A DNA stretch of 6,496 nt from Acidobacteriota bacterium. Lineage in GTDB: Bacteria; Acidobacteriota; UBA6911. Of this stretch, positions 1 to 6,210 are shown in pieces; within the stretch, counting starts at the first letter, position 1, and each line of letters opens with the position of its first letter. Position numbers and translations under genes: made by a program. The stretch spans positions 1 through 6,496 of the forward strand of contig JAFNAH010000081.1 in NCBI GenBank assembly GCA_017860075.1, in the 5' to 3' direction. Below the pieces are notes generated by a model, which saw only the letters and a program-made list of their open reading frames with translations, was not told the origin of the DNA and ran no database searches.

Positions 1-1470
1 GCAATCGTGGCTGCGCTCGAGAAGCTCGAGAACGACGAGACGCTGCTGGTTCAGTCCGGCAAGCCTGTCGGTGTATTTCGAACCCACGAGTACTGTCCGC
101 GCGTCCTGATCGCGAACTCCAACCTCGTGGGGAACTGGGCCACTTGGGAGGAGTTCCGCCGCCTCGAGGCCCTTGGCTTGATGATGTACGGGCAGATGAC
201 GGCAGGAAGCTGGATTTATATCGGCAGCCAGGGGATCGTCCAGGGGACGTACGAGACATTCGCCTCGGTGGCGCGCAAACACTTCGGCGGAACCCTGAAG
301 GGGAAGATCCTGGTGTCGGGCGGCCTGGGTGGCATGGGTGGAGCCCAGCCGCTGGCCGCTACGATGGCAGGCGCCGTTTTCGTCGGTGTCGAGGTGGACC
401 CCGAGCGGATCCAGAAGAGGCTGCGGACAGGATACTGCGACCGCATTTCCTGGAATCTCGACGAAGCCCTCCGGGCCGCAGAAGACGCTGCGAGCCGCGG
501 CGAGGCCCTGTCGATCGGGCTGGTCGGCAACACCGCCGAGGTGCTTCCCGAACTGGTCCGCTGCGGCTTCACGCCCGACGTCCTGACGGACCAGACGAGC
601 GCCCATGACCCGCTCAACGGATATGTGCCCGCCGGCATGCCGTTGCAGGAAGCACTGGATCTGCGGCGTACGCATCCGGAGGAGTACTTGCGCCACAGCA
701 TGGATTCCATCGCAGTCCACGTGCGAGCCATGCTGGATCTTCAGGCGCGGGGGGCGGTCACGTTCGACTACGGCAACAACATTCGCGGCCAGGCTCTCAA
801 GGCCGGTGTGTCCAACGCGCTTGATTTCCCGGGATTTGTCCCGGCTTACATCCGGCCGCTGTTCTGCGAAGGCCGCGGTCCTTTTCGCTGGGCCGCCCTT
901 TCAGGCGACCCCGCGGACATATCAGTGACGGACGACGTTGTGCTGGAGATGTTCCCCGAGAACGAGTCCCTGGGCCGCTGGATCCGGATGGCGCGGGAGA
1001 GAATCCATTTCCAGGGATTGCCGGCCAGGATCTGCTGGCTCGGCTACGGGGAACGGGCCGCCTTTGGCCTGAGGCTCAATGACCTGGTGGCGCGCGGCAG
1101 GATCCAGGCACCCGTCGTGATCGGCCGTGACCACCTGGACTGCGGGTCCGTCGCCTCGCCCTACCGTGAAACCGAAGGGATGCGGGACTCATCGGACGCG
1201 ATCGCGGACTGGCCGATCCTGAACGCCCTGTTGAATACGGCCAGCGGGGCTTCGTGGGTTTCCTTTCATCACGGCGGCGGCGTCGGCATAGGCTACTCCC
1301 TGCACGCCGGCCAGGTGACGGTGGCAGACGGCTCGCCCGAGATGAACGCCCGCATCGAGCGTGTCCTCACCAACGATCCCGGCATCGGGATTGCGCGACA
1401 CGCGGATGCCGGCTACCCGGAGGCCATCGACTTCGCTCGCGGCAGGGGGATCCGTTTGCCCATGATCTGA
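1..1470 (+). CDS. hutU: Urocanate hydratase (urocanase), 5'-truncated by window edge
   Basis: Cytoplasmic, NAD+-dependent lyase of histidine degradation that hydrates trans-urocanate to 4-imidazolone-5-propanoate. The frame is open from base 1, so the GTG at base 7 is an internal valine and not the start. 489 residues are visible; the family is about 550-560, so roughly 65 N-terminal residues lie outside. Family blocks are plain: [10 protein letters not shown] near residue 18, [18 protein letters not shown] near 61-78, and the glycine-rich NAD-binding stretch [11 protein letters not shown] near 106-116. [20 protein letters not shown] is near 259-278. [11 protein letters not shown] holds Cys381, which I equate with the essential active-site cysteine known from the Pseudomonas enzyme. 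[13 protein letters not shown] is near 421-433, and the C-terminus looks natural. The M28 peptidase gene follows 43 nt after the stop with no terminator between, so cotranscription is plausible. No other hut gene lies in view, though hutH or hutI could sit upstream. Identification is near certain. Confidence 0.98.
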   Translation, partial: AIVAALEKLENDETLLVQSGKPVGVFRTHEYCPRVLIANSNLVGNWATWEEFRRLEALGLMMYGQMTAGSWIYIGSQGIVQGTYETFASVARKHFGGTLKGKILVSGGLGGMGGAQPLAATMAGAVFVGVEVDPERIQKRLRTGYCDRISWNLDEALRAAEDAASRGEALSIGLVGNTAEVLPELVRCGFTPDVLTDQTSAHDPLNGYVPAGMPLQEALDLRRTHPEEYLRHSMDSIAVHVRAMLDLQARGAVTFDYGNNIRGQALKAGVSNALDFPGFVPAYIRPLFCEGRGPFRWAALSGDPADISVTDDVVLEMFPENESLGRWIRMARERIHFQGLPARICWLGYGERAAFGLRLNDLVARGRIQAPVVIGRDHLDCGSVASPYRETEGMRDSSDAIADWPILNALLNTASGASWVSFHHGGGVGIGYSLHAGQVTVADGSPEMNARIERVLTNDPGIGIARHADAGYPEAIDFARGRGIRLPMI

Positions 1471-1507
1471 TCCCGCTTCCTATCGCCGTCAGACTCTTTT
1501 CAAGAAC

Positions 1508-1513
1508 GGAGGG
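1508..1513 (+). promoter_or_regulatory. Ribosome binding site of the M28 peptidase gene
   Basis: GGAGGG is a strong Shine-Dalgarno sequence in the 43-nt gap after hutU. Three in-frame starts compete: TTG at 1514 (directly abutting, too close), ATG at 1517 (3 nt away, short) and ATG at 1526 (12 nt away, long). All leave the signal peptide intact, so the sequence does not settle the choice. I use ATG 1517. Confidence 0.6.
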
Positions 1514-1516
1514 TTG

Positions 1517-2932
1517 ATGCCACCCATGTCCTGCCGCCACCTGTACCGCCCGGGAACCATCGCGCTTGCCTGGGTCCTCGGCACTGTCGCCCTGGCAACG
1601 TCATGGGCTACGGCTCGTGCTCCCGGCGACGAGAACTGGCTGGATGCCTATCGCGGGCCTGCAAGCCGCATCATCGGGAGTGCCCTGGTGAGCACTCTCG
1701 CCTGGGACCGGCTTGCCGAACTGACCGACGAATTCGGACCCCGCCTTTCCGGCTCCCCTCAGCTCGAGAACGCCATCCTCTGGGCTCTCGACCGGATGAA
1801 GAAGGACGGGCTGGAGAACGTGCACGCGGAGAAGGTAATGGTCCCGCACTGGGTGCGCGGCACCGAGAGCGCGGAGGTTGTCCGGCCGGTTTCCCTGCAG
1901 ATGCCGATGCTGGGGCTCGGCGGCAGCATCGGAACGGACAAGGAGGGCATCGAGGCAGAGACGCTGGTCGTTCGAAGCTTCGCGGAACTGGACGCTGCCG
2001 GCGAGCGGGCACGGGGCAAGATCGTGGTCTACAACGTCGCGTACGAAAGCTACGGCCGCACCGTGCAGTATCGGGCCGCAGGGGCTTCCAGGGCGGCCAG
2101 GCTCGGGGCGAGGGCCGTGCTGCTGCGTTCCGTGGGCCTGCCGGGTTTAAGAACCCCGCATACCGGGGCCCTGTCCTACACCGGACAGGACCCGAAGATA
2201 CCCGCTGCGGCGATAAGCCTGGAGGATGCCGAGATGCTCCAGAGAATCCAGGACCGCGGGCAGAGCGCCGTTGTGCGTCTGAAGATGGAGGCCCATTTCC
2301 TCGAAGATGCGGAGTCGGCCAACGTCATAGGGGAGTTGCGCGGCCGGGAGAAACCGGAGGAGGTTGTGGTCGTGGCTGGTCATTTTGATTCCTGGGACGT
2401 CGGAACCGGGGCCGTCGACGACGGCGGCGGTTGTATCGCGGCCTGGACCGTGCTGAAGGTGCTCAAGGATCTGGATCTCCGTCCCAGGCGCACGATCCGG
2501 GTGGTCCTTTTCACGAACGAGGAGAACGGCATGCGGGGCGGGTACGCCTATCGGGATGCGCACAAGGACGAACTGGCCAACCATGTGATGATGCTGGAGT
2601 CCGACTCCGGCACATTTCGTCCGTCAGGATTCGGCCTGAGCGCAAACGAGCGTGCCCGTGCGACCGTTCGCGAGATTGCCAGCCTTCTGGACGCAATCGG
2701 GGTGTCGAAGATCGAAGACAGCGGCGGCGGTGCCGATATCAGCCCCAGTGTTCGTGCCGGCCGCATCCCGAGCATGTCGCTCGAGGTGGATGAGAGCCGC
2801 TACTTTCTCTATCATCACACCCCGGCCGATACCGTGGATAAGCTCAATCCGATGGATATGGCGCTCGGAGTGGCGGCTGTCGGTGTGATGAGCTACGTCA
2901 TCGCCGACATGCCGGGCAGGCTCGGGCAATAG
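1517..2932 (+). CDS. Secreted M28-family zinc metallopeptidase, carboxypeptidase Q-like
   Basis: Exported di-zinc exopeptidase of clan MH, probably releasing amino acids from peptides in the periplasm or outside the cell. 471 residues from ATG 1517. Residues 1-35 form a signal peptide: Arg7 and Arg11, a hydrophobic core at about 14-30, and an ATARA cleavage region at 31-35. No lipobox is present. Residues of about 150-260 look like the inserted protease-associated domain. The catalytic part has the full M28 set: HFDSWD (zinc ligand His289), GAVDDGGG (bridging Asp301), TNEENG (Glu335 base, Glu336 ligand), ESDSG (Asp363) and YHHTPADT (His433/434). Counted from the TTG at 1514, these fall at 290, 302, 336/337, 364 and 434, with a total of 472 residues. 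As I remember it, this matches human carboxypeptidase Q (PGCP), so the protein is full length. A dipeptidase or aminopeptidase specificity cannot be excluded. Position after hutU suggests a loose role in peptide and amino-acid use. Confidence 0.93.
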   Translation: MPPMSCRHLYRPGTIALAWVLGTVALATSWATARAPGDENWLDAYRGPASRIIGSALVSTLAWDRLAELTDEFGPRLSGSPQLENAILWALDRMKKDGLENVHAEKVMVPHWVRGTESAEVVRPVSLQMPMLGLGGSIGTDKEGIEAETLVVRSFAELDAAGERARGKIVVYNVAYESYGRTVQYRAAGASRAARLGARAVLLRSVGLPGLRTPHTGALSYTGQDPKIPAAAISLEDAEMLQRIQDRGQSAVVRLKMEAHFLEDAESANVIGELRGREKPEEVVVVAGHFDSWDVGTGAVDDGGGCIAAWTVLKVLKDLDLRPRRTIRVVLFTNEENGMRGGYAYRDAHKDELANHVMMLESDSGTFRPSGFGLSANERARATVREIASLLDAIGVSKIEDSGGGADISPSVRAGRIPSMSLEVDESRYFLYHHTPADTVDKLNPMDMALGVAAVGVMSYVIADMPGRLGQ

Positions 2933-3103
2933 AGAAGAATCCGGGACGCGAACCAGCCTTATCACTTCGCTCCGTGCTTCGGGCGCACGCTCAAAGACCT
3001 GAACTTCAGCATCCCCGAACGCGTCTCCGACCGCAACCCGATTACCGTCGACCTGACCCTTTCAGCAGAGGGAGCGAAGAAGTGCAGTCGCGACATCCAG
3101 TGA
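2933..3103 (+). pseudogene. Possible gene relic: protein-like frame without a start codon
   Basis: The reading frame of the M28 peptidase remains open for 56 codons after its TAG (2930-2932) and ends at TGA 3101-3103. There is no ATG, GTG or TTG in this stretch, so it cannot be an independent intact gene. Its third codon positions are mostly G or C, as in the real genes here, and the translation looks like ordinary protein, for example LKDLNFSIPE, NPITVDLTLS and a lysine- and cysteine-containing end. The peptidase is already family length, so a missed extension is less likely than the 3' remnant of a lost gene. I recognise no family. Chance openness of a GC-rich frame remains possible, as does readthrough of the TAG. 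Confidence 0.3.
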
Positions 3104-3110
3104 AGGAGCC

Positions 3111-3239
3111 GTGCTGAGAAGCCTGCCGGTGCTTGTGGCTTTGGCGGCCTGCGCAGCCTGCGCGCCGCCTGGCCGCCTTCCCCGGTCGACTTTCCTTGCA
3201 TTGACTGATGTCATGCAGGTTGCAGCGGATCAATTTTGA
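3111..3239 (+). CDS. Possible small or truncated lipoprotein
   Basis: A GTG-started frame of 42 codons begins 8 nt after the TGA of the preceding relic, with AAGGAG at 3103-3108 just upstream. The 2-nt gap to the GTG is too short for an ideal ribosome site. The first 18 residues look like a lipoprotein signal: an arginine at position 3, a hydrophobic core LPVLVALAA, and a lipobox LAAC at 11-14 with Cys14 as candidate lipidation site. A second cysteine is at 17. The predicted mature part is only about 29 residues and the stop TGA lies inside the -35 box of the vapBC promoter. This suggests a lipoprotein gene cut short where the toxin-antitoxin module begins, or a genuine lysis/entericidin-like small lipoprotein. 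I recognise no homologue, and chance is a real alternative in GC-rich DNA. Confidence 0.33.
   Translation: MLRSLPVLVALAACAACAPPGRLPRSTFLALTDVMQVAADQF
3143..3169 (+). repeat. GC-rich inverted repeat (hairpin) upstream of vapBC
   Basis: GGCGGC (3143-3148) pairs with GCCGCC (3164-3169) around a 15-nt loop. The loop contains the self-complementary CTGCGCAG (3149-3156) and a direct copy of GCCTGCGC (3147-3154 and 3156-3163). No T-run follows, so it is not a standard intrinsic terminator. It overlaps the lipoprotein-like frame, whose Ala/Cys-rich codons could produce the same pattern. Confidence 0.35.
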
Positions 3240-3264
3240 CATACAGACATATCGGCAGTATGCT
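3236..3264 (+). promoter_or_regulatory. Sigma-70-type promoter of vapBC
   Basis: A perfect TTGACA -35 box (3236-3241), a 17-nt spacer and a TATGCT -10 box (3259-3264, 4 of 6 consensus bases) lie directly before vapB in a locally AT-rich stretch unlike its surroundings. The expected transcription start, 6-8 nt past the -10 box, falls at about 3270-3272, on or beside the A of the vapB ATG at 3272. There is no Shine-Dalgarno sequence before that ATG, so the transcript is probably leaderless. Confidence 0.7.
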
Positions 3265-3274
3265 ATGACATATG
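3238..3274 (+). promoter_or_regulatory. Candidate VapB operator: GACATA repeats over the promoter
   Basis: GACATA occurs three times: at 3238, 3246 and 3267. The last two extend to GACATAT and lie 21 nt apart, about two helical turns. A short inverted repeat, CATAC (3240-3244) with GTATG (3258-3262), and the palindrome CATATG (3269-3274) also lie here. Ribbon-helix-helix antitoxins usually repress their own operon by binding such short repeats, so this is the natural place for autoregulation by VapB-VapC. Binding itself is inference. Confidence 0.5.
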
Positions 3275-3517
3275 CGAACAACGATTCGGTTGGATGACGC
3301 CCTCCTGGATAGGGCAAAAAGGGAGGCTGCCCGCAGGGGCCAAACGCTCACCTCGTTGGTTGAAAAGGGACTCCGTCTTGTCCTCGCATCCCCGCGAAAA
3401 TCGGCCTCCCGCACCCGTGTCCGGGTGCCGGTTTGTCGAAAGGGCGGTGGAACGCTGCCTGGCGTGGATCTTACCGACACCGCAGCTCTCTTGGATCGCC
3501 TCGAAGGGAGATCATGA
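3272..3517 (+). CDS. vapB: VapB-type antitoxin, ribbon-helix-helix
   Basis: Cytoplasmic antitoxin that should neutralise the VapC RNase encoded just downstream and repress their shared promoter. 81 residues. The N-terminus MRTTIRLDDALLDRAK is a typical ribbon-helix-helix start: residues 2-7 are the DNA-contacting beta strand, about 9-22 the first helix and about 25-38 the second (TLTSLVEKGLRLVL). A basic linker follows (42-58). The C-terminal segment, about 62-79 (LPGVDLTDTAALLDRLEG), is the acidic and hydrophobic part that normally wraps the toxin. ATG 3272 is the first start of the frame and fits the MRTT family N-terminus; it has no ribosome binding site, in keeping with a leaderless message. 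The gene overlaps vapC by 4 nt (ATGA). The family call is firm. VapB is used loosely, because several RHH subfamilies share this shape. Confidence 0.88.
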   Translation: MRTTIRLDDALLDRAKREAARRGQTLTSLVEKGLRLVLASPRKSASRTRVRVPVCRKGGGTLPGVDLTDTAALLDRLEGRS

Positions 3518-3939
3518 TCCTGCCGGACGTGAACGTTCTGCTGTACGCCTTCCGAACCGACTCCCCTGATCACGAGCGGTATCACGCGTGGCTGGAATCG
3601 GTCGTAAACGGCGCAGAAGCCTATGGAATCTCGCCGCAGGTTCTCTGTTCGCTGGTCCGGATCTCCACTCATCCTCGCATCTACGCTCGGCCCAGCGGGC
3701 CGGAAGATGCGCTGGCTTTTGCACGGCTGTTGCTGGAGCAGCCCATTGCGACCGTGATTCAGCCTGGCGAGCGGCATTGGTCCATCTTCGAGAACCTCTG
3801 CCGCCAATCAGGTGCGTCCGGCAACCTGGCGCAGGACGCCTGGTTGGCCGCACTTGCGATCGAGTCAGGATGTGAGTGGATCACGCTGGACAGAGATTAT
3901 GCCCGCTTTCGTGGACTGCGCTGGCGGCTTCCCTGGTAG
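3514..3939 (+). CDS. vapC: VapC-type PIN-domain ribonuclease toxin
   Basis: Metal-dependent RNase toxin of a type II toxin-antitoxin pair. VapC proteins typically cleave tRNA or the 23S sarcin-ricin loop; the target here cannot be read from sequence. 141 residues, one PIN domain across the whole length. ATG 3514 is chosen because MILPDVNVLLYAF is the standard PIN start, AAGGGAG lies just before it, and the ATGA overlap with vapB implies translational coupling. The same frame is open further upstream to 3433, but that part overlaps vapB and is unlike PIN proteins. Acidic metal-site candidates are Asp5 (DVNVLLYA), Asp108 (GNLAQDAWLAALAIE) and Asp126/Asp128 (ITLDRDYARF). The usual second acidic residue is absent: the stretch ISPQVLCSLVRI (39-50) has Leu44 where many relatives have Glu. 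THPRIY and the ending LRWRLPW resemble the subfamily with GLRW tails (TIGR00028-like), as I recall it. Confidence 0.92.
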   Translation: MILPDVNVLLYAFRTDSPDHERYHAWLESVVNGAEAYGISPQVLCSLVRISTHPRIYARPSGPEDALAFARLLLEQPIATVIQPGERHWSIFENLCRQSGASGNLAQDAWLAALAIESGCEWITLDRDYARFRGLRWRLPW

Positions 3940-4194
3940 CAGGCTCCATTCACCGCCCATGGTTTCGATGACTGCCGTCGACACAGGTTCACGGAGGCGG
4001 CTGTAATCGTCACATTGCTCCGCCCTGCAACATAAGCTGTCGCTTCTCTGCTCGCTCTAGTTGCGCGGAGGGATCGGCAAGACTCTTGGGCATTCCCGGA
4101 TCATCGAGAAGCCCGGTGAGGGCGGGATGGGCGTCGCGCGCGGGAATGTCTGCGCCAGGAATTCCTCCGTAAGCGACCCCTGTTCGGTTACGGG
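3940..4194. other. Convergent intergenic region
   Basis: 255 nt between the 3' ends of vapC and the DUF3467 gene. It contains an 8-bp perfect inverted repeat, CATTCCCG (4091-4098) and CGGGAATG (4141-4148), with 42 nt between the arms, and a weak CGGTT/AACCG pair (4185-4189 and 4201-4205) that spans the DUF3467 stop codon. Neither is followed by a T-run on either strand, so no intrinsic terminator is called. On the minus strand a frame ending at 4010 reads as fairly protein-like over its last 45 or so codons but has no usable start there. Confidence 0.6.
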
Positions 4195-4503
4195 CTACTG
4201 AACCGTGGTGCCGGTCGAGGCCGCGGCGCTGCCGGTCTGCTTGTTGCGCTGGGCCTGGAGCGCCTGTATCAGCCCGTCCACGATCTGGTTGGGAATGACG
4301 AGTACCGCCTTCACCGGCGCGGGCAGGCATCCCGTCTTCTGCATCCTGAGCGCTTCTTCCTCGCTCTGTGGTCCGATCACCTCGCAGAATGTCAGCGTCG
4401 TATCGATCGGCGAGCTGCTCACCTGCACGTAGTTGGCATACACTCTCGGTGATGTCTGCGTGTGATCCGCGATGATCTGTACGGGTCTTTCCTCCGCTGC
4501 CAT
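4195..4503 (-). CDS. DUF3467-type small protein of unknown function
   Basis: A 102-residue soluble protein without signal peptide or membrane segment. The core matches the pattern I recall for DUF3467: a tyrosine-centred SPRVYANYVQVSSSP at 18-32, a strand TTLTFCEVIG at 35-44, then PVKAVLVIPNQIVDGLIQAL at 63-82, where family members have a [IV]-P-x-x-[AV] strand-helix ending in a leucine-rich helix. Compared with short members it has an extra acidic and polar stretch at about 46-60 (SEEEALRMQKTGCL), and a low-complexity Ser/Thr/Ala tail at 90-102. The start ATG at 4503 has a good GGGAG site 6 nt upstream. It lies 15 nt after the HIT gene and so is very likely cotranscribed with it. The family's molecular function is not established, and I assign none. 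The family call is from memory of the pattern. Confidence 0.75.
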   Translation of the reverse strand: MAAEERPVQIIADHTQTSPRVYANYVQVSSSPIDTTLTFCEVIGPQSEEEALRMQKTGCLPAPVKAVLVIPNQIVDGLIQALQAQRNKQTGSAAASTGTTVQ

Positions 4504-4509
4504 TTTCTT

Positions 4510-4514
4510 CTCCC
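4510..4514 (-). promoter_or_regulatory. Ribosome binding site of the DUF3467 gene
   Basis: GGGAG on the minus strand, 6 nt before ATG 4503, within the 15-nt gap after the HIT stop codon. It fixes the start and supports translation from the shared transcript. Confidence 0.7.
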
Positions 4515-4518
4515 GATG

Positions 4519-4863
4519 TTATCCCGGCGGCCAGCGCATGATGCGCCCGCCGAGGATGTGGACGTGAAGGTGAAATACGGTCTGCCCGGCCTCGGCATTC
4601 GTGTTGATGACGGCTCGGAAGCCCGTGCCGTCGATTCCTTTCTCTTTGGCAAGGCGCGAGGCCACCTGCAGCAGGTGGCCCAGAAGCAGCTCTTCCCCGG
4701 AAAGCCCGGCGTTGAGCGAGGTGATGTGCTTGCGGGGGATGACGAGGAAATGGACCGGTGCCTGGGGATGCACGTCCTCGAATGCGACACACTGATCGTC
4801 TTCGTAAAGGATTGTTGCCTTGGCCTGGCGGGCTATGATGCGGCAGAAGACACATCCGACCAT
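4519..4863 (-). CDS. Histidine triad (HIT/HINT) nucleotide-binding protein
   Basis: Cytoplasmic purine-nucleotide phosphoramidase-type hydrolase of the HIT superfamily, normally a homodimer acting on AMP-lysine or AMP-NH2-like substrates; the physiological substrate is not evident. 114 residues from ATG 4863, usual for bacterial HINT. The N-terminus VGCVFCRIIA has the Cys4-x2-Cys7 pair that, with downstream histidines (such as His46 in IPRKHI), can bind structural zinc. FEDVHPQAPVHFLVIPRKHI is the typical core. The histidine triad is HLHVHILGG at 98-106, with His98, His100 and His102; the middle and last histidines are the catalytic ones in the family. The start is not certain: the frame runs upstream to ATG 4923 and TTG 4938, which would add 20-25 basic residues. 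The ribosome site before 4863 (AAAGGG) is rather distant. It lies 90 nt after murA on the same strand and 15 nt before the DUF3467 gene. Confidence 0.95.
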   Translation of the reverse strand: MVGCVFCRIIARQAKATILYEDDQCVAFEDVHPQAPVHFLVIPRKHITSLNAGLSGEELLLGHLLQVASRLAKEKGIDGTGFRAVINTNAEAGQTVFHLHVHILGGRIMRWPPG

Positions 4864-4953
4864 TCTCGTTACCACCCTTTGACAGCCCTTGTACAGGAAC
4901 TTCCTCACTGCGAACGGCAGCATGACGCCAGCGTACAACCCCGGTCGTGCTCC

Positions 4954-6210
4954 CTACCGGCTGATGCGCTCGATCACTGCCCCAAGCCCGGCCAGCTTCT
5001 CCTCGATCCTGTGGTAGCCGCGGTCGAGGTGATAGACACGGTCCACCACGGTCTCTCCCTGGGCCACCAGCCCGGCCAGGATCAGCGATGCGCTGGCCCG
5101 GAGGTCGGAGGCAATCAGGTTGGCGCCCGACAGCGGCTTTCCCCCTCTCACGATTGCCTGCCCTCCCTCGATCGTGATGTCGGCACCCATGCGGATCAGC
5201 TCGAGCGCGTGCATGAAACGGTTCTCGAAGATGGTCTCGGTGATCAGGGCTGTGCCGTCTCCCTGGGTCATCAAGGCCATGTACTGCGCCTGCATGTCCG
5301 TCGCGAAGCCGGGATAGGGGTTTGTAGTCACATCCACGGAGCGAATCGGGTCCCTGCCACGCACATGAATCGTCCCTTCACCGGCACGCACTTCCGCCCC
5401 CGTCCTTTCCAGTTGCTCGAGAACAGAATGGAGATGCGCGGGCACACAGTTTGTAATCACGACGTTCCCGCGGGTGATCGCTGCCGCCACTGCGAACGTG
5501 CCGGCTTCAATCCTGTCCGGGATCACGCGGTGACGGCATCCGTGAAGGTTCTTCACGCCCTCGATGCGGATGGTCCGCGTGCCGTCGTTCTCGATCCTGG
5601 CTCCCATTGTCCGAAGCATGCAGGCAAGATCACAGACTTCCGGCTCACACGCGGCGTTGTCCAGGACGGTTTCCCCTTCCGCCATGCAGGCAGCCATCAT
5701 AAGGTTCTCGGTGCCCGTCACGGTCACGGTATCCATGAGGACATAGGCTCCGTGCAACCGCTCGGCCGACGCCTCCACGTAACCGTGAACTACCTCGCAT
5801 CGGGCGCCCATCCTCTCCAGGCCCATCAGGTGGAGGTTTACCGGCCGCGCTCCGATGGCGCACCCGCCGGGCAGCGAGACCCGCGCCTTGCCGAACCTCG
5901 CCATGAGCGGCCCGAGTACCAGGATTGAGGCGCGCATGGTCCTGACAAGGTCATAGGGCGCTTCGGGATGGGGGATCTCGGCCGCCGTGAGCGTCGCGGT
6001 GCCATCGGGCCGAACCTCGGCTGCAGCGCCCATCTCGGCCAGAAGCCTCCTCGTGGTGAGTATGTCGCGAACGTAAGGGATGTTTTCCAGCTGCACCGTC
6101 TCCGGGGTCAGCAGCGAAGCCGCCATGGCCGGCAGCGCCGCGTTTTTTGCCCCGCTGATCTCGACGCGCCCGGACAAGGGCGCACCTCCCACTACGCGTA
6201 TTTTATCCAT
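4954..6210 (-). CDS. murA: UDP-N-acetylglucosamine 1-carboxyvinyltransferase
   Basis: Cytoplasmic enzyme of the first committed step of peptidoglycan synthesis: it transfers enolpyruvate from phosphoenolpyruvate to UDP-GlcNAc. 418 residues, against 419 in E. coli. The two-domain EPSP-synthase-like fold is visible through family blocks. [17 protein letters not shown] holds substrate-binding Lys22-Asn23. [16 protein letters not shown] follows. [17 protein letters not shown] holds the PEP-reacting Cys117 (E. coli Cys115) and Arg122. [13 protein letters not shown] holds Asp305, the general base; [20 protein letters not shown] and [14 protein letters not shown] are intact; [13 protein letters not shown] holds Arg397. 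Cysteine in the active loop predicts a fosfomycin-sensitive type. ATG 6210 is chosen because the family begins MDKIRVVGG; an upstream in-frame TTG at 6225 is unnecessary. The start overlaps the prmC stop by 8 nt, so translation is probably coupled. I see no inactivating change. Confidence 0.98.
   Translation of the reverse strand: MDKIRVVGGAPLSGRVEISGAKNAALPAMAASLLTPETVQLENIPYVRDILTTRRLLAEMGAAAEVRPDGTATLTAAEIPHPEAPYDLVRTMRASILVLGPLMARFGKARVSLPGGCAIGARPVNLHLMGLERMGARCEVVHGYVEASAERLHGAYVLMDTVTVTGTENLMMAACMAEGETVLDNAACEPEVCDLACMLRTMGARIENDGTRTIRIEGVKNLHGCRHRVIPDRIEAGTFAVAAAITRGNVVITNCVPAHLHSVLEQLERTGAEVRAGEGTIHVRGRDPIRSVDVTTNPYPGFATDMQAQYMALMTQGDGTALITETIFENRFMHALELIRMGADITIEGGQAIVRGGKPLSGANLIASDLRASASLILAGLVAQGETVVDRVYHLDRGYHRIEEKLAGLGAVIERISR

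Noticed and set aside
216..731. Minus-strand open frame inside hutU
   Set aside because: Ser/Arg/Pro-rich translation opposite strongly conserved urocanase blocks; a shadow frame.
2962..3201. A 79-codon minus-strand frame in the peptidase-vapBC gap
   Set aside because: Basic, Arg/Ser-rich translation with no recognisable pattern. The plus-strand frames in the same region look more like real protein.
3433..3513. Upstream extension of the VapC frame to ATG 3433
   Set aside because: The extra residues overlap vapB in another frame and do not resemble PIN proteins. ATG 3514 gives the standard PIN N-terminus and the ATGA overlap.
3211..3807. A 198-codon minus-strand frame antisense to vapBC
   Set aside because: VapB and VapC are recognisable on the plus strand with a coherent promoter and overlap. 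The antisense frame has Arg/Ser-rich composition and no motif.
4185..4205. CGGTT/AACCG stem as terminator of the minus-strand operon
   Set aside because: Only 5 bp with an 11-nt loop, it includes the stop codon, and no T-run follows.
4010..4855. A 281-codon minus-strand frame across the HIT and DUF3467 genes and the convergent gap
   Set aside because: It overlaps both real genes in another frame and is Arg/Pro/Gly/His-rich. Its last 45 or so codons beyond 4195 look more protein-like, and a GGAGGA lies at 4158-4163 in that orientation, but no ATG, GTG or TTG follows at a usable distance.
4462..5928. A 488-codon plus-strand open frame antisense to the HIT gene and murA
   Set aside because: The opposite strand encodes unmistakable HIT and MurA proteins. 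The antisense translation is rich in His, Arg, Gly and Pro without any domain pattern, as expected from a GC-rich shadow frame.
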